From contig CM035809.1 in assembly GCA_020466095.1 (NCBI GenBank), positions 26,905,063 through 26,969,062 on the forward strand: a DNA stretch of 64,000 bases. Direction: 5' to 3'. The notes below the pieces were generated by a model, which did no database searches, was not told the origin of the DNA, and worked only from the letters and a program-made list of their open reading frames with translations. Each line of letters starts with the position of its first letter. The stretch's first letter is position 1. The stretch comes from Chlorops oryzae. Lineage: Eukaryota > Arthropoda > Insecta > Diptera > Chloropidae. This document shows positions 21,785-33,040 of the stretch, piece after piece. Both the position numbers and the translations under genes were made by a program.

Positions 21785-22318
21785 CAGTGGCGTGTCTAGA
21801 GAAATACTGCTTTGATAGTGCTTATATTTTCCACAGTGGTATATTGAACAATTATAAGACATTAACCCAAAAATTTTTTGGGGGGGGCTAGAGGAAGTTT
21901 AGAGAGTTATGGACCAAAAACCAAAAAAATCCGAAAAATTTATGGCGTCCGATTTGGATGAAAATTTATATATAGAATAAGCGAAAAATGCTAAGAATTT
22001 TGGCGTCAAAATTTTTTCAACAAACCGATTACAACTAGTCTAGTTAGGGTCTAGTTCCAAACTGGTCCAGAAAGGACCAGTTTTTTGAAAAAATTTTAGT
22101 GCTAAAATTCTTAGAATTTTTCACTTATTCTATATATAAATTTTCATCAAAATCGGACGTTATGAAATTTTCGGATTTTTTTGGTTTTTGGTCCATAACT
22201 CTCTAAACTTCCTCTAGCCCCCCCAAAATTTTTTGGGTTAATGTCTTATAATTGTTCAATATACCACTGTGGAAAATATAAGCACTATCAAAGCAGTATT
22301 TCTCTAGACACGCCACTG
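21785..22318. mobile_element. Large foldback MITE, 534 bp, with 8 bp TSD
   Basis: The arms of about 240 bp are close to perfect inverse copies (CAGTGGCGTGTCTAGAG..., ...CTCTAGACACGCCACTG). The central loop contains GACTAGTCTAGTT-like and GGTCCAGAAAGGACCAG sequences, the latter a further small palindrome. A perfect 8 bp TSD GCTGTAAC (21777-21784, 22319-22326) indicates a hAT-type insertion. The arms' identity points to a young copy or to correction between arms. Confidence 0.92.
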
Positions 22319-22326
22319 GCTGTAAC

Positions 22327-23467
22327 TCTAAGCAAAATGTTGAATGACAGGACTAGATCCAGTTTTTTTCCCTATAATTCTTGTTTTTTTTTTATTTATT
22401 TATATATTTTTGTTTTGTATTTGATTTCCACTTTTCGTTTCTCGTTTCTCTCGAAGGAAAAAGTTTAAAGACCATAAATAGATCCTTAGATTGCTTGTTT
22501 TAAGATTTTTTTTTTTTAAATTATCCTACTTGAACGGTTTTTTGTGCTTCATCTTATTGGCTACTTATTAAGGCAAAAAGGATATAATTTCATAATAATT
22601 TCATTTTTTGGAAGTGTAAGTACAGCCCTGAAGCTATTCGGCTTCTTTGGCATGTGGAAAATTTTAATGGAAAGTTAAAATTCGCGAAAGTGGGCAGTTC
22701 GATTAAAGAAGATCCAGAACCCCCACCATATCTAGAAGCTACTCCATTCGAGACCTTTAATTAGGATCTCGGCACATTTGAAACTATGAATATCTAACTT
22801 CATGTAAAATTTGTGTATGCATTTCTTAAATATATTGTGCGATTTGTGAGATAATCAGTCCGATTCCAAATATTCCCGTGGAATTTTTCCCTGCAGATTT
22901 GAGAAAAATACCCCATTCAATGCACACTGGGAAGGTCATATCAAGGGGGCAAGAATTCCGATCATATTTTTAAGCAAATATATCAAATTCTTTCTTTTAT
23001 TGAGTTCCTTTTCCGGCGGAGAAAAACTTCTAGGGGAAAATCTCACCGGGAATATTCGTCTAGAATAGGGCTGTTTATGTTTTTTTTGATTATTTTTCTA
23101 CACCATATTTATCTCTATAACGGTAGTGTAAAACCTCTCTCTCTTTTTTAAGAGAAAAACTTCTTAAAAAGTAACAAAAATTATTGTAATAAAAAAAAAA
23201 ACTATATCATCTTCTATAAAATTGTGCTCAAAATTGATGCGTTGAGGTTTTTTTTTTTTTTTTAATAAAGGTGCAAAATCTATTTACAACCATTTTTTTT
23301 TTATAAGCAAAAATGTATCCCAATGCCATTGTTGTTGCTTCCCACCAATGAAGAAACTTATTTGTTATCTGCTTTCGGCAATTTACAAAAAAAAAAAGAA
23401 AAAAAATCCACTTAAGCTGCATGTTGATTCTCTTTTCTTTTTTTTTAACCACGAGTTTAAAATCGTT
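22327..23467. other. AT-rich stretch downstream of jagunal
   Basis: This probably includes the jagn 3' UTR near its right end. Otherwise no gene or clear element was recognised. Long T/A runs occur at 23162-23450. Confidence 0.4.
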
Positions 23468-26400
23468 CTATTGATATTTTCTAGCAGCCGTACGCGCTTT
23501 CCAAGCTTTAACAAGATTATACGCAAAGTAGAGTGTGAAGCCATGTATTTGAAAGCCCACAAAACAAAATGCATACCAGAGCAGTCCATAAGGCAGGCCC
23601 TGAAAGAACGGGAAAAAGTTGAAAAATAGTTCCATGTGTGAACGTTTTATTTGTGATTAGTAGGGCTCGGATTTTGTTGACTTTTATAAATTCAAAGCAT
23701 ACTTAATGGGGCAAAACATTTTTCTTACCGACATTTTGCGAATAAGTCTAGTGAAGTTGAACTTCAAACCGCTTTTCTCACTTCAAACAAATTCATATTG
23801 AAGTTAAAAATCGATTTCAATCTTAACTTTATGTGAGTTGAACAATTTTTACATTTACATTTTTACTCCATAAAGTATGCTTTAAATTTTTAAAAGTCAA
23901 TAAAATCCGAGCCCTGGTGATGAGAGTTTCTTCTTTGTTACCTTCCAAATATGAACGTCAGTCTCTTCCAGCTCCGCTCCATCCGGAAGTGTTACGTATT
24001 CCATAACATCACCAAAATAATAGATAAAGCAATAGAGCAACGGCAGTATCGAGAAGACACAAATGCATATCATATACTTTTGCATTTCACGTATCTTATT
24101 GCCTCGTGCCGCTCCCAGCCCAATGAATGACGTTAGCACCGATGCTAGCCAAATGTATTCCCACCATAATGGCGGCGGAACTTCCAGCTCTTCGATTTCC
24201 AATACAAATATATCCAAGCGATCCAAAATATCCGACGTCAGCTTAGCAAGCATAACGAAGAAGAGCAAGGCATGAAAGAAAATGCCATATTTCAGCCGTG
24301 ATTTATTTAGCAAACTATCGGAGGGAAGAGAATTTTGGACACATGATTATTGAGAAGAGAATATTCTGAATTAGGTTTGTTGTGGACTTCAACGGCTCAT
24401 TACAAAGTAAACAAAGAAAAACTAATCTTTTGATTGGAACTGGTTCCTTATGTTTGCATATGTTGAAAATCAGGTTTTAAGGGGGTCTTCTCATTGAGCA
24501 ACTTTTTTTTTCGACTTTTTTTTTTTTTTGCATTTATTTATAGCTTGGGTAGTTGTGAATATGCCCCTAAAAGGATTTTTTGAAATTCGAAATAGTTTAG
24601 AGGATATAGCCTTCTTTGTCGAGCAAGATCTGCGCTAAAACGAGTAATTTTTGCGTTGCTTCAAACTTTAAACGCGTTTATCTCGAAACCACGTTTTTCG
24701 AACTGGCGGCCATGATATCTCCAGTTCAACTGAACCGATTTTCATGAAACAAAGTGGAATCGACGCAGAATTGTCACCATTCTCGGGTGAACCTCGACCA
24801 TAATTTTAAAAAATTTTTTACTATTTTTTTTTTTACACTAAACTACAAAAAAAAAAGCCCGAAATTGAAATTTTTTTTTGAATGGCCGCCATTTTGTCAA
24901 AAAAAATCACAAAATTAAGCTTGAGGTTCACCCGAGAATTACATCTATACTGATTATAACCCCGTTTTTTTTTTTCATTTCGGACGCTCCGGAGACCCGG
25001 AATCGTGGCACCTTTTTTTTCACCACCAACTTTGAAGTCTCATTACTTTTTGAACAGCCCACGTATCGAGGCAAAAAAATTTTTTTTATTTACTTTGAAC
25101 TTTTTGTAATACAATAAATAAAAAAAGTTTTCAATTATTCTTTGCGTTTTCAAATAAGAATTTTTTTAAAAAGGGTCCAAAAAACGGGTTTTCAATGAGA
25201 AGACCCCCTTAAAGCCAAATCAGCTTCAGACCTCAAATTCTCCCGCAAAGCCTTTTTCACGTCTATATACCAGTCTCTGCTCTTTTGATCGTGCATTCTA
25301 CTCGTAGTTTCTAGTTCAATCTTCTGTCTTGTATCACCAATTTGCATCAAGTCAGACAAGATTGCTTCGTTTGACCCTCTTACAATAACTGCCTGATAAT
25401 CAGCATATGTCACCACTCCGAATCCTTGATTTGCTAACAGTAGCAGCTATTCATCTATTACTAAGCACCATAAAAAAGAGAAGATAGGACTAGATAGGAT
25501 AGTGAAACTAGTTTCCTCTAAGCTAAACTTAATCATCCTGCACCTAAGAATGGATCGGATCCGTCTTATTAGGTTCTGCTGAATGCCAAAGCCATCGAGC
25601 GCTCGAGTTATGCCCTCGAAGGATGTTAAAAGCATCTTCTATGTTTAGGAATATCACCAGTCAAATTTTGTCCCACAAATCGAACTCTCAATCCTTCCTG
25701 TTATCGTCAATGCAGAATCCGATAGATCTGCTTTCTAAATGGAGTGCTATAAGAATATAGAAATTTCTCTGGAATACGGTCAAACTAAGACTGCTCTAGT
25801 GGGTTATGAGATAGTGGTGATTGGCAGTGACAGCTCCCCTACTTGTGAAGGGAATATTTTGTCGTCCTCCGAAGATTTAAACGACCTGAAGCACCTCCTA
25901 TGACCCACCTCCCTTCATCAGGGCTGCAAATCCCATGGGCCTGACTCTAGTTCTTCTGTGGAACTGACGTTCCAAATATAGCTGGACAGCAAATGTGCCC
26001 TCTAGCTGCGACGTTCCACTGCGAAGTTCTGAGGATGTCTAGTGGAGAATTCAGCACGAAACGGGTACGAATAGCAAAGATGAAATGGGGAGAATATAAG
26101 CTCCGAATTTCATTATTCCTCATATTGGTGGTGGGCAGTTCTACAAAGATCCATCTTTCGAGTCAATGATGCAGGCAAGCAGCCGCCGCAGATATTACGA
26201 TTTACTGCAATTGGGGAGATTTATTTTGAGTGGACGGTTTGTGCAGGAACGGTACAAAATTAATCATCTATGGATACTTTCCGGTCTAAATAACAACAAT
26301 AGAGCAATAAAATTGTTGTCTTCGATTCTATTGTCTATGCTTCGGTTGCAGGTTGTCGCAAAAAAATAATGTAAACAATTCTGGCAATTTGCCACACATT

Positions 26401-26645
26401 TATGTCTGCGAAAATCATGAATCAAGTTCAATCAAGTTCCATTATGCAAATGTAAAATACAACTTTCTGGGGGCAATTAACGAGCCCATCAAGCCACATG
26501 TACCGTTTTATTTACCGAATCTATGTATGTACTGTCGTGTTTGTTTGTGCTCTTACCTGATTTGATGTGGAATCGCGACTTTTTGCCTAAATTCGTAATC
26601 GTTTCCATCGGTTCCAGTTACCATTGGGCCGTTCCTAGAGGCCAT
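23468..26645 (-). CDS. jagn: Jagunal, ER membrane protein, complete, three exons, 197 aa
   Basis: Jagunal is a small multi-pass ER protein needed for ER reorganisation and vesicle traffic in fly oocytes; the human homologue is JAGN1. Exons on the minus strand are 26557-26645 (MASRNGPMVTGTDGNDYEFR...), 23942-24314 and 23468-23599. The first junction splits a Ser codon (AG|T) and the second is between codons. The total is 197 codons plus stop, the same length as the Drosophila protein. Four hydrophobic segments fit the family: about 40-58 (FFHALLFFVMLA), 77-97 (IWLASVLTSFIGLG), 105-127 and 158-182 (LLWYAFCFVGFQIHGF). The start ATG at 26645 is chosen because the N-terminal MASR-GPM--GTDGND block is conserved. 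Intron 1 (24315-26556) carries a TTAA element and reverse-transcriptase debris. Intron 2 (23600-23941) is almost filled by a family A MITE. Confidence 0.97.
23661..23916. mobile_element. hAT-like MITE, family A, copy 4 (256 bp), in jagn intron 2
   Basis: It starts TAGGGCTCGG (first base changed) and ends CGAGCCCTG. The 8 bp TSD is GTGATTAG/GTGATGAG, one mismatch. Its right edge lies 25 bp from the splice donor at 23941, and it accounts for three quarters of the intron. Confidence 0.88.
24481..25208. mobile_element. TTAA-flanked foldback element, 728 bp (piggyBac-type), in jagn intron 1
   Basis: The ends GGGGGTCTTCTCATTGA and TCAATGAGAAGACCCCC are inverse copies, with TTAA at 24477-24480 and 25209-25212. 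The interior contains a second inverted pair (ATTCTCGGGTGAACCTC and its inverse). No transposase frame. It appears to have cut into the retrotransposon remnant that follows. Confidence 0.85.
25213..25680 (-). pseudogene. Non-LTR retrotransposon reverse-transcriptase remnant
   Basis: Two broken frames on the minus strand resemble LINE reverse transcriptase. One reads NIEDAFNI and SFEGITRALDGFGIQQNLIRRI (the D-AF-- block and following helix). The other, nearer the end, reads GVVTYADYQAVIVRG, a decayed YADD catalytic box in which the last Asp is replaced by Tyr. Frames are interrupted, and the TTAA element lies at its 3' side. The clade (R1/LOA/Jockey-like) cannot be settled by eye. Further decayed sequence up to about 26080 may belong to it. 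Confidence 0.65.
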
Positions 26646-27018
26646 TTTTTTGTTGTTGTTTTCGTTTTGTTTTCGTCCGTTTTATTAAAATATTTGAACT
26701 TTTTTTTTAGCGCATTTCAAAGCCCCTGTCTGAGTATAATTAATTATTTTGCTGAGGACGTCGGTGGTATTTGTAAAATTATTAAAACTATTCAGTGCTG
26801 CCAGATGAGGTAGTGAATTCCCCCATAAAGTGCACATGAAAATCCCCTGAATTTGAGTTTTCCCCCAAAATTAAAAAAAAAAAACCGTTATGGGGGCAAC
26901 GGTTATATTGAAATGCACAGTTCGTTCCCAAGGCTTATAGCGAATATTTTTGGGACGTCAATAATTAGAACAGCTTGATGGAAGAGTTATGGGGGATTTT
27001 CACCGCAATTTCATGAAT

Positions 27019-27806
27019 TACGTGACCAACTTTTTTTTTTTTTTTTTACCAAAAATCGGTACAAATACCGGAATTGTCATGTGAAAAATCGGTACACATA
27101 AAAGAAAGAATACAATACAGTAGTTTCGCTATTAGAGAAACTCGTATATAAGAAAAACCGCTTTTAAGACAGGAATCTCAGGGAACCAAGTCCATTTATA
27201 TTAAGCTTGTACAAAAATGTTTGTTTATAAGAAACTCGTATATAAGAAAAACCCGCCTTTAAGAAACTGTTTACCAAAATCAAAAACTCTTTTTGTATTA
27301 AAAAAATTTTAATATAAGAAACCTGGTTTTTATCAAAAATTTAAAACCCCTATTTCCAAATATCGGTAGTTTATATAAGAAAAAATTTTCGTATAAACGG
27401 TTTTTTTTTATAAGAAAGAATTTTTTATAAATGGTTCTTTATAAAAAAACGGATTAAGTGAACATGAAATTCTTATATAGCGAAACTACTGTACCATGAA
27501 ATGTGTATTTTATTTATTCGACTATATTTTTTTCATTTTACCTGAGTAATTTTCCTCAAAATTGAAGAAAAAAACAAAAAAAACAGGTCCTCAATTTCGG
27601 ATCTCAAAAACCCTAGCAATTTCGAATATTTTTTTACCGATTTTTCTACTAATTTCGTTTGAGTTTTTATTTTATTTTGCCAGTAGTAAAATTCGGTACA
27701 AAATCCGGTACAAATTGGCAAAATCGTTAAATTTCGGTGTAACGAAGGTTCTTGCTACAAAAATCGGTACAATACCGGAAAAATCTTGTACAGTTGGTCA
27801 CGTTAC
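27019..27806. mobile_element. MITE with TIRs containing ACCGG/ATCGGTAC words, split by a nested element
   Basis: The ends TTACGTGACCAAC and GTTGGTCACGTTA pair, followed inward by AAAAATCGGTACAAATACCGG and its partner at 27765-27780. The flanks TTCATGAA/CTCATGAA look like an 8 bp TSD with two differences. A TA-flanked MITE at 27118-27491 has inserted in it. Confidence 0.65.
27118..27491. mobile_element. pogo/Tc1-mariner-like MITE, 374 bp, TA target
   Basis: The ends CAGTAGTTTCGCTATTAGAG and ATATAGCGAAACTACTG are inverted repeats flanked by TA (27116-27117, 27492-27493). The interior is full of TATAAGAAA words. The CAGTNGTTTCGC-type start with a TA target is typical of pogo-like elements. No transposase. 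Confidence 0.85.
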
Positions 27807-28540
27807 TCATGAAAAAATGATAAAGAAACATGGATAGCTAAAAAAAAATTATTCCCATTTTCAAGAGCGCAGAAATTTCTGCAATTATTCAGCACATGCA
27901 AATACATGAAATCAGTTCCAGTCAACTACGCATTTCATTGGAACTGGTTGCATATGTTTGCATGTATTTGAATGCTACTTTCGTTTTGTCGCAATTCGAA
28001 GCCACATTCTATGTTTTAGTTTAACAATTTTGATATTTGAAAAGAGCTGCTATATTTTCTTCTTCTTCACACTTTTCGAAATTTAAAAAAAAACTTAATT
28101 TTTGAAAATCAACATATTTTCTTTTTCATCCCCTAAAAATATTTCCCTCTAAACTAAATATAGCTGTAAACTCTTAAAACGGCAACACTTTTGAAATTAC
28201 TTTGACGTTTGGAGAGGATTGACGTGACACTTCAGGGTTGACTAGAAAATATTTTTGTACTGTGAAAATAGTACTTTTTGATAAGTTGCATACCATCATG
28301 CTTGTATGCGCCCGTTTACACGTTTTTTGGTATGTCAGACAAGCAGCATGCTTGGTGTTCGAAAATTTTAATGAAAACGGTTTTTATTACAAATTTGTAA
28401 AATAGATTTTTTTAAAAATTGAAGATTTAATAATATATTTATTGTTTTTAATTAAGTTTTCTTAAATATCAAACATATAAAGCATTTAATAATTTCATAA
28501 ATGGTTCTTATAAAAATAAAATCAAAAACCTTATTTCGTA
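27807..28540. other. Intergenic stretch between jagunal and the DUF1989 gene
   Basis: AT-rich; no ORF or element recognised. An AATAAA on the minus strand near 28437-28442 could serve the DUF1989 gene. Confidence 0.35.
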
Positions 28541-29394
28541 TTATTTCTGGCGAAAAACTTCCACCTTCAAAGGATGGCATTTCTCATCAGGAACAACCTC
28601 GCCTACAGCAATCGAAACATCTCCTTGCGGACATGTGCTGAGAGCGACCAATAAATTCATATCGGCAATAAATTCGATGAAGTCTCCTTTTCTCGCGGGA
28701 CTGGGCTTCGAGAAGTACTGTTGGGTATCCTGAAAACAAAAAAAAAAAAAAAATATAATTCGAATATAATTATTTCTCAAACTCATGTTAATGCATTTAA
28801 TACCCTCGTAAAGCCAGTGCACATGAATATATTCCAAACATCATGTACGTCTTCTTCCCTCAGACCACGCTCCTCAACGACGGCCTTTGTCAAAAAGCTA
28901 TGGCAACTACCAAAACGATCATTTCCAGTGATCAATTTATAGGTATAATCATCGCATCTCGTTCCAATGACATCGTGTACGGAACCGCCATCTTCATCGA
29001 TCCCGTAATCGGCCAGGGAATCGAAAACGAATGTTGCCATTGGCCTTAAATAAGGCAAACAGCTCCACAAACGATCGTAGACACGCAAATGGCTGCTGTG
29101 AAGTTGCCGTGTTTTACCCGAATAGAAACGTTCGTTCGTATTGTCGAGATTCCAGAAGTTCAAATCGCCAACTTGAGATCCTTCTACAATCGATATACGA
29201 CATAGATCACCTTTCTGCATAGTCCATGTTCGGGCTGTACGCTTTGGTACGATCAATGTTTTGATTGGAGTGCCTTTGAGGGCTTTGGAACGCTTTTCAT
29301 TGTATTCGGTGTGGGATACTTGTGCAGCAGCAGGTTGATTATAGCAAATTGTAGGTTTAAACTTAGGGAAATCGCGAGGTTTCGTGGAAGACAT
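28541..29394 (-). CDS. DUF1989 (urea carboxylase-associated) domain protein, complete, two exons, 259 aa
   Basis: Exons on the minus strand are 28804-29394 (197 codons) and 28541-28729 (62 codons plus stop). The intron 28730-28803 has a GT donor after TGFTR and a pyrimidine-rich acceptor before DTQQYFSKPSPARKGD. Motifs fit the DUF1989 family: CRISIVEGSQVGDLNFWNL near 90, the SSHLRVYDRLWSCLPYLRPM block, RCDDYTYKLITG, CHSFLTKAV, and C-terminal DFIEFIADMNLLVALSTCPQGD. Family members occur beside urea carboxylase in bacteria and as stand-alone proteins in fungi and insects; the biochemical role in flies is not known to me. No signal peptide or membrane segment. The ATG at 29394 opens the frame with MSSTKPRDFPKFKP and matches the start of the neighbouring pseudogene copy. 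Confidence 0.82.
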
Positions 29395-29873
29395 TTTGAA
29401 AGTGTTCTTTACATGTACGATCTCGTCTGATTAACGAATTCAAATGTAATGAAAATTTGAACTTTCTCAACTGGAAGATCACCTCGGATTGACCAATTTA
29501 ATTGTTATGATGACTGGTTGAATTGTTGGAATGTAATGATGACTCTAACTTTCGCGATCGCACAGTTGATTGAAGAGTTGGAACGTAATGATGACTCTAA
29601 CTGATCGCGAGATGTTTTTTGTCAACAAAATTTTACGCGCTCTCTCCTCTCTCTCTCTCTTTCGCTGATAAAAATGCAACTGATAACAATTTAAATGTTG
29701 CTTCGGGAAAAAGTTTTTAAACACTTAATCGAAATCCCCTTCAAATTTCGTTTCTATACTATTATTATTATTTATTTATTTATTTAAGCAATAATAAATT
29801 ATTGGATAATATTTAATGAGATCACTAGCTACAGGGCTTTCGGCTCTTCGCTCCTATAAAATAATATTATTTT

Positions 29874-30265
29874 CCCGTAATCTGCCAGGTAATCGAAACC
29901 GTATGTTGCCATTGGCCTCAAATAAGGAAAGCAGCTTCACAAACGATCGTAGATCCGCAGATCACTTCGGTGAATCTGTCGAGTTTTGCCCGAAAAAAAA
30001 CGTTCCTTAATATTATCGAGATTCTAGAATTTGATGTCCCCAACTTGAGATCCTTCCACAGTCGATATACGACATAGATCGCCCATTTACATTGTCCATG
30101 TTCGGTACGCTTTGGTATAATAAGACTTTCGACAAGATCGCCTGTAAGCGCTTCGTGTCGTTTCTTATCGTATTCGGAATGCGATACTTGGGAGGCTGGC
30201 ACTTGGTTATAGCAGACTGTAGTTTTGTGTTTGGCGAAAACCCGGTGGGGCCTTGAGTTAGTCAT
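29874..30265 (-). pseudogene. Truncated, frame-broken duplicate of the DUF1989 gene
   Basis: The minus strand from an ATG at 30265 reads MTNSRPHRVFAKHKTTVCYN and aligns with the functional gene 480 bp away (TVCYNQVPASQVSHSEYDKK against TICYNQPAAAQVSHTEYNEK). A 4-base deletion just after IIPKRT shifts the frame. Stops then replace the Gln of TMQKGD, the Trp of LNFWNL and the Trp of DRLWSC. Homology ends at about 29874, after DYLADYG, so the rest of exon 1 and all of exon 2 are missing. It is a dead tandem duplicate. Confidence 0.88.
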
Positions 30266-30603
30266 TATAATTGTGTGAATGCAGTTCTGTTTCAAGATCA
30301 GCCAAGACGGACGTTCTTTTTTGGGCCCGATCGAGATTGACCTCTAACTCGGAAATCGAATGTAACGATGACTTGCAGATGGTTGCGATTGGAAAGCCGA
30401 AGTTTCCCGTTGCATTATCGATTTTTTCGGGAGAAAACATGAATATTTTTACAACGAAACTCTCTTAACCCTCTACATGTTGGAGAGAGAGAGAGGTTCG
30501 TTTCATTTGAAGATCAGTGCCTCATGCATCATGTCCTTATTCAGAAACCATTTTGTTGCAAACATTAAAATTGTTTTTCACCAATTTTCTTTTTCTCAGT
30601 GTA

Positions 30604-31181
30604 CACTGAGCGAATTTAACCATGATTTTTTAAAAAGAGCGCATTGTTATTCATAGTCTTTTGATTTTCGAGCAGAAAGAAAATTTCAAAAGAAAAATTG
30701 TTGAGTCAACAACATTTTTGGTTGATTTAAAGGAAATATGTTTAATTACATTTCTTTTCGTTCGCTATAATTCTCATTTGGTTTATAAAATAGGACATAT
30801 AAGATATTCATTCATCTTAGAACTTTTTAAGCATTGCGAAAGCAGTCACGCGACAACGGAGTGACAAAATCGGATGAAGTCCATCCGATGGCTATTTTTG
30901 GGGTTATGTTCAGCAAAGGACTCTGTGGCTATTTTTTTAGATTTTTTTTTTATTTTAAAAATTATCTTGTCATTTCAATTATGTCCGTGGTAGTTCAACA
31001 ATTTAAATTTAAATCCATTTTTGAAAATTATCATTTCAATTTAACCTGGTTAATTCAAAAGGAAAATCTTTATTTTTTTCGACAAGAAAAATTGTTAAAT
31101 TAAAAATATTCCGTGTTGAAGCCGTTTTGTATGTTTTTCCTTTTGATTTAACCAGTTTTCTGGTTGATTTTTTTCTCTGTG
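30604..31181 (-). mobile_element. TA-flanked MITE, family C, copy 2 (578 bp, reverse orientation)
   Basis: This is the reverse-complement counterpart of 12869-13390, starting CACTGAGCGAATTTAACC and ending TTTTTTCTCTGTG, with TA on both sides. About 55 bp longer than copy 1, with most of the extra in the AT-rich half. Confidence 0.8.
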
Positions 31182-31227
31182 TATAATTGATCACATTCGA
31201 AGAACGAAGAAACATCAAAATTTGTAT

Positions 31228-31696
31228 CTACCCTGTAGGAATTTGAACTAGTGTCGTACTAGTACTTAACTAGTGCAAAAGCCACCAGTACTAGTTCTTT
31301 TCTATACCCTTGTCCATATAAAATTCTGTCGAAAATCAGTATAACATCTGTACAGGAAAGCACTAGTACAGTATGCACCAGAATTATACTAGTACTTTTC
31401 GATCCAATTGGGTAAATTTGCACCAGTTAAATACTAGTGATGCTTACGGGAAAAATTTACTAGAATCGTGGATTTTTTTCAGTACAAAATGGAAATAAAT
31501 ATTTATAATAAAAGAAAACCATTCGGTTGTGTATTTATTATCAATTTATAACGCCTCAATGAGTGAATGCAATTATTCCATTGATCACTAGTATAGTTAT
31601 GGTGCAAACTTACCCAAACATTGCACTAGTTCTTTTAGTACTGGTAAAAGTACTAGTTCGTTTAGGCAAATTGCTTAACAGCTTTCTACAGGGTAG
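31228..31696. mobile_element. MITE with CTACCCTGTAG ends and a CTAGTAC-rich core, ~469 bp
   Basis: The ends CTACCCTGTAG and CTACAGGGTAG are inverse copies. The core is loaded with ACTAGTACT/CTAGTGC words (more than ten). The ends resemble those of the element at 36734-37121. A target duplication could not be fixed. Confidence 0.7.
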
Positions 31697-32599
31697 CTTG
31701 CAAAAGTGCGGGAATTCCTTCAAATATTGAACAAATGGAAACATATGGAGCCAGTTTCAATAGCTTGCGCTTTTGATTGTAGGCATTTGGTGCCATATGC
31801 TGCGCTTTTGGAAACCAGGCATCATTCAGTCTCTTTCTCTCAGTGTATAATTGATCACATTCGTACGAACAGACATCGAAACATACATACATATGTTTAC
31901 GTTTGTTTATTTATTTTCATTTATGCTTTCAATAAATTGTCGATAGCTGCTATGAATGGGGTGGACTATATAGGTACATACATACGTACGCTGGCCCGCA
32001 CACATAAACATGCTTATATAAAAGTCAGATAATTTTTTTTTTTAATTAAAAATATTTTATTTTTCTTTTACTCTTTCTTTTGGCTCAATTATTCTAAGTA
32101 TTTTATTTGTGGCGCTATTATTTGTTGTCACCTAAAAGCTGAGTGCGGAGCGGACTCATATCGATGGGGCTCTGGGATCAAAATGTTGAGAGCATAGAAG
32201 GTGAAATTTGGGAGAAAAGAAAACTGAAATCATAAGAAGCACACACACACACAGCACAATTGCTTACTCATCCCGTTCGCTCCCAAATGCTCCCGCTCGT
32301 CATGGCATAATAATGAAAAGTAATTAAATTAAAACAAAAACAAAAAAAAAAAAACAAATATGAGCGTCTCAATTTCTTACTCAATATTTTGTCCTCTCCT
32401 CATTTTTTATGGGTTTATATTTTGAAATTTATTTTTGTTGTTTTTTGTATTTTTTTTTAAATATTTTTTTTTGTATATTTTTTATTTGTTTTTTATTCTT
32501 GTATTTGTATTTTTTGCCTTTGCTCTTCATTCTTGAGCATATTGACGTCGAGTGTAGTTTATTTCTGAGCGCCTGAGAATAACACCCTGTGCAATATGC

Positions 32600-33040
32600 T
32601 TGTGGTATCATCAGTATGGCAGTCAGTCGGACGGCGGTGATGGCATTCGCTGATTGTTGAGTTTAGTTCTGTGGAACGCTTCGTTGAACGCAAGTTGAAC
32701 TCTTCTTCTGTTGATCTGTGTTGATCGTTTGTGATTGATTGAAATTTTAAAGAAGAATTTTGAGTAATATTTTTTAAAAATATATCCTTGATTCTTTCAA
32801 GTGTTCCTATTTGAGTAAAGAAAAAGAAAAAAAAAAATATATAAAAAATAAATAAAAAATCTCGCGACTTTTTATGCGTCTACAATTTTTGTTTGTTTGT
32901 TTGTTGTGATGTAAGGCGATTTGGCGCATTATCGTGTGAAGATTTCTTCTGAGGGACGCCTCATAATTATCTGTGGATTGTACATACACTCGAGTTCGAA
33001 TATAAAATTTTCCGGTACCTGATTATTAATAAAAAAAAGG
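32600..33040 (+). promoter_or_regulatory. Possible core promoter and leader exon
   Basis: Two initiator-like TCAGT sites (32611 and 32623) precede a segment of fly leader character (TTGTTGAGTTTAGTTC, TCTTCTTCTGTTGATC). An AAAAAAAG|GTGATTACG donor-like site follows near 33039. It could be the first exon of the gene to which the exon at 40471 belongs. No direct link is visible. Confidence 0.25.

Noticed and set aside
21785..22318. Long hairpin as a possible microRNA precursor
   Set aside because: Size, perfect 8 bp TSD and terminal inverted repeats mark it as a foldback transposon.
25780..26080. GC-richer segment upstream of the reverse-transcriptase remnant as a possible host exon
   Set aside because: No sustained frame or splice signals; more likely further retrotransposon debris in jagunal intron 1.
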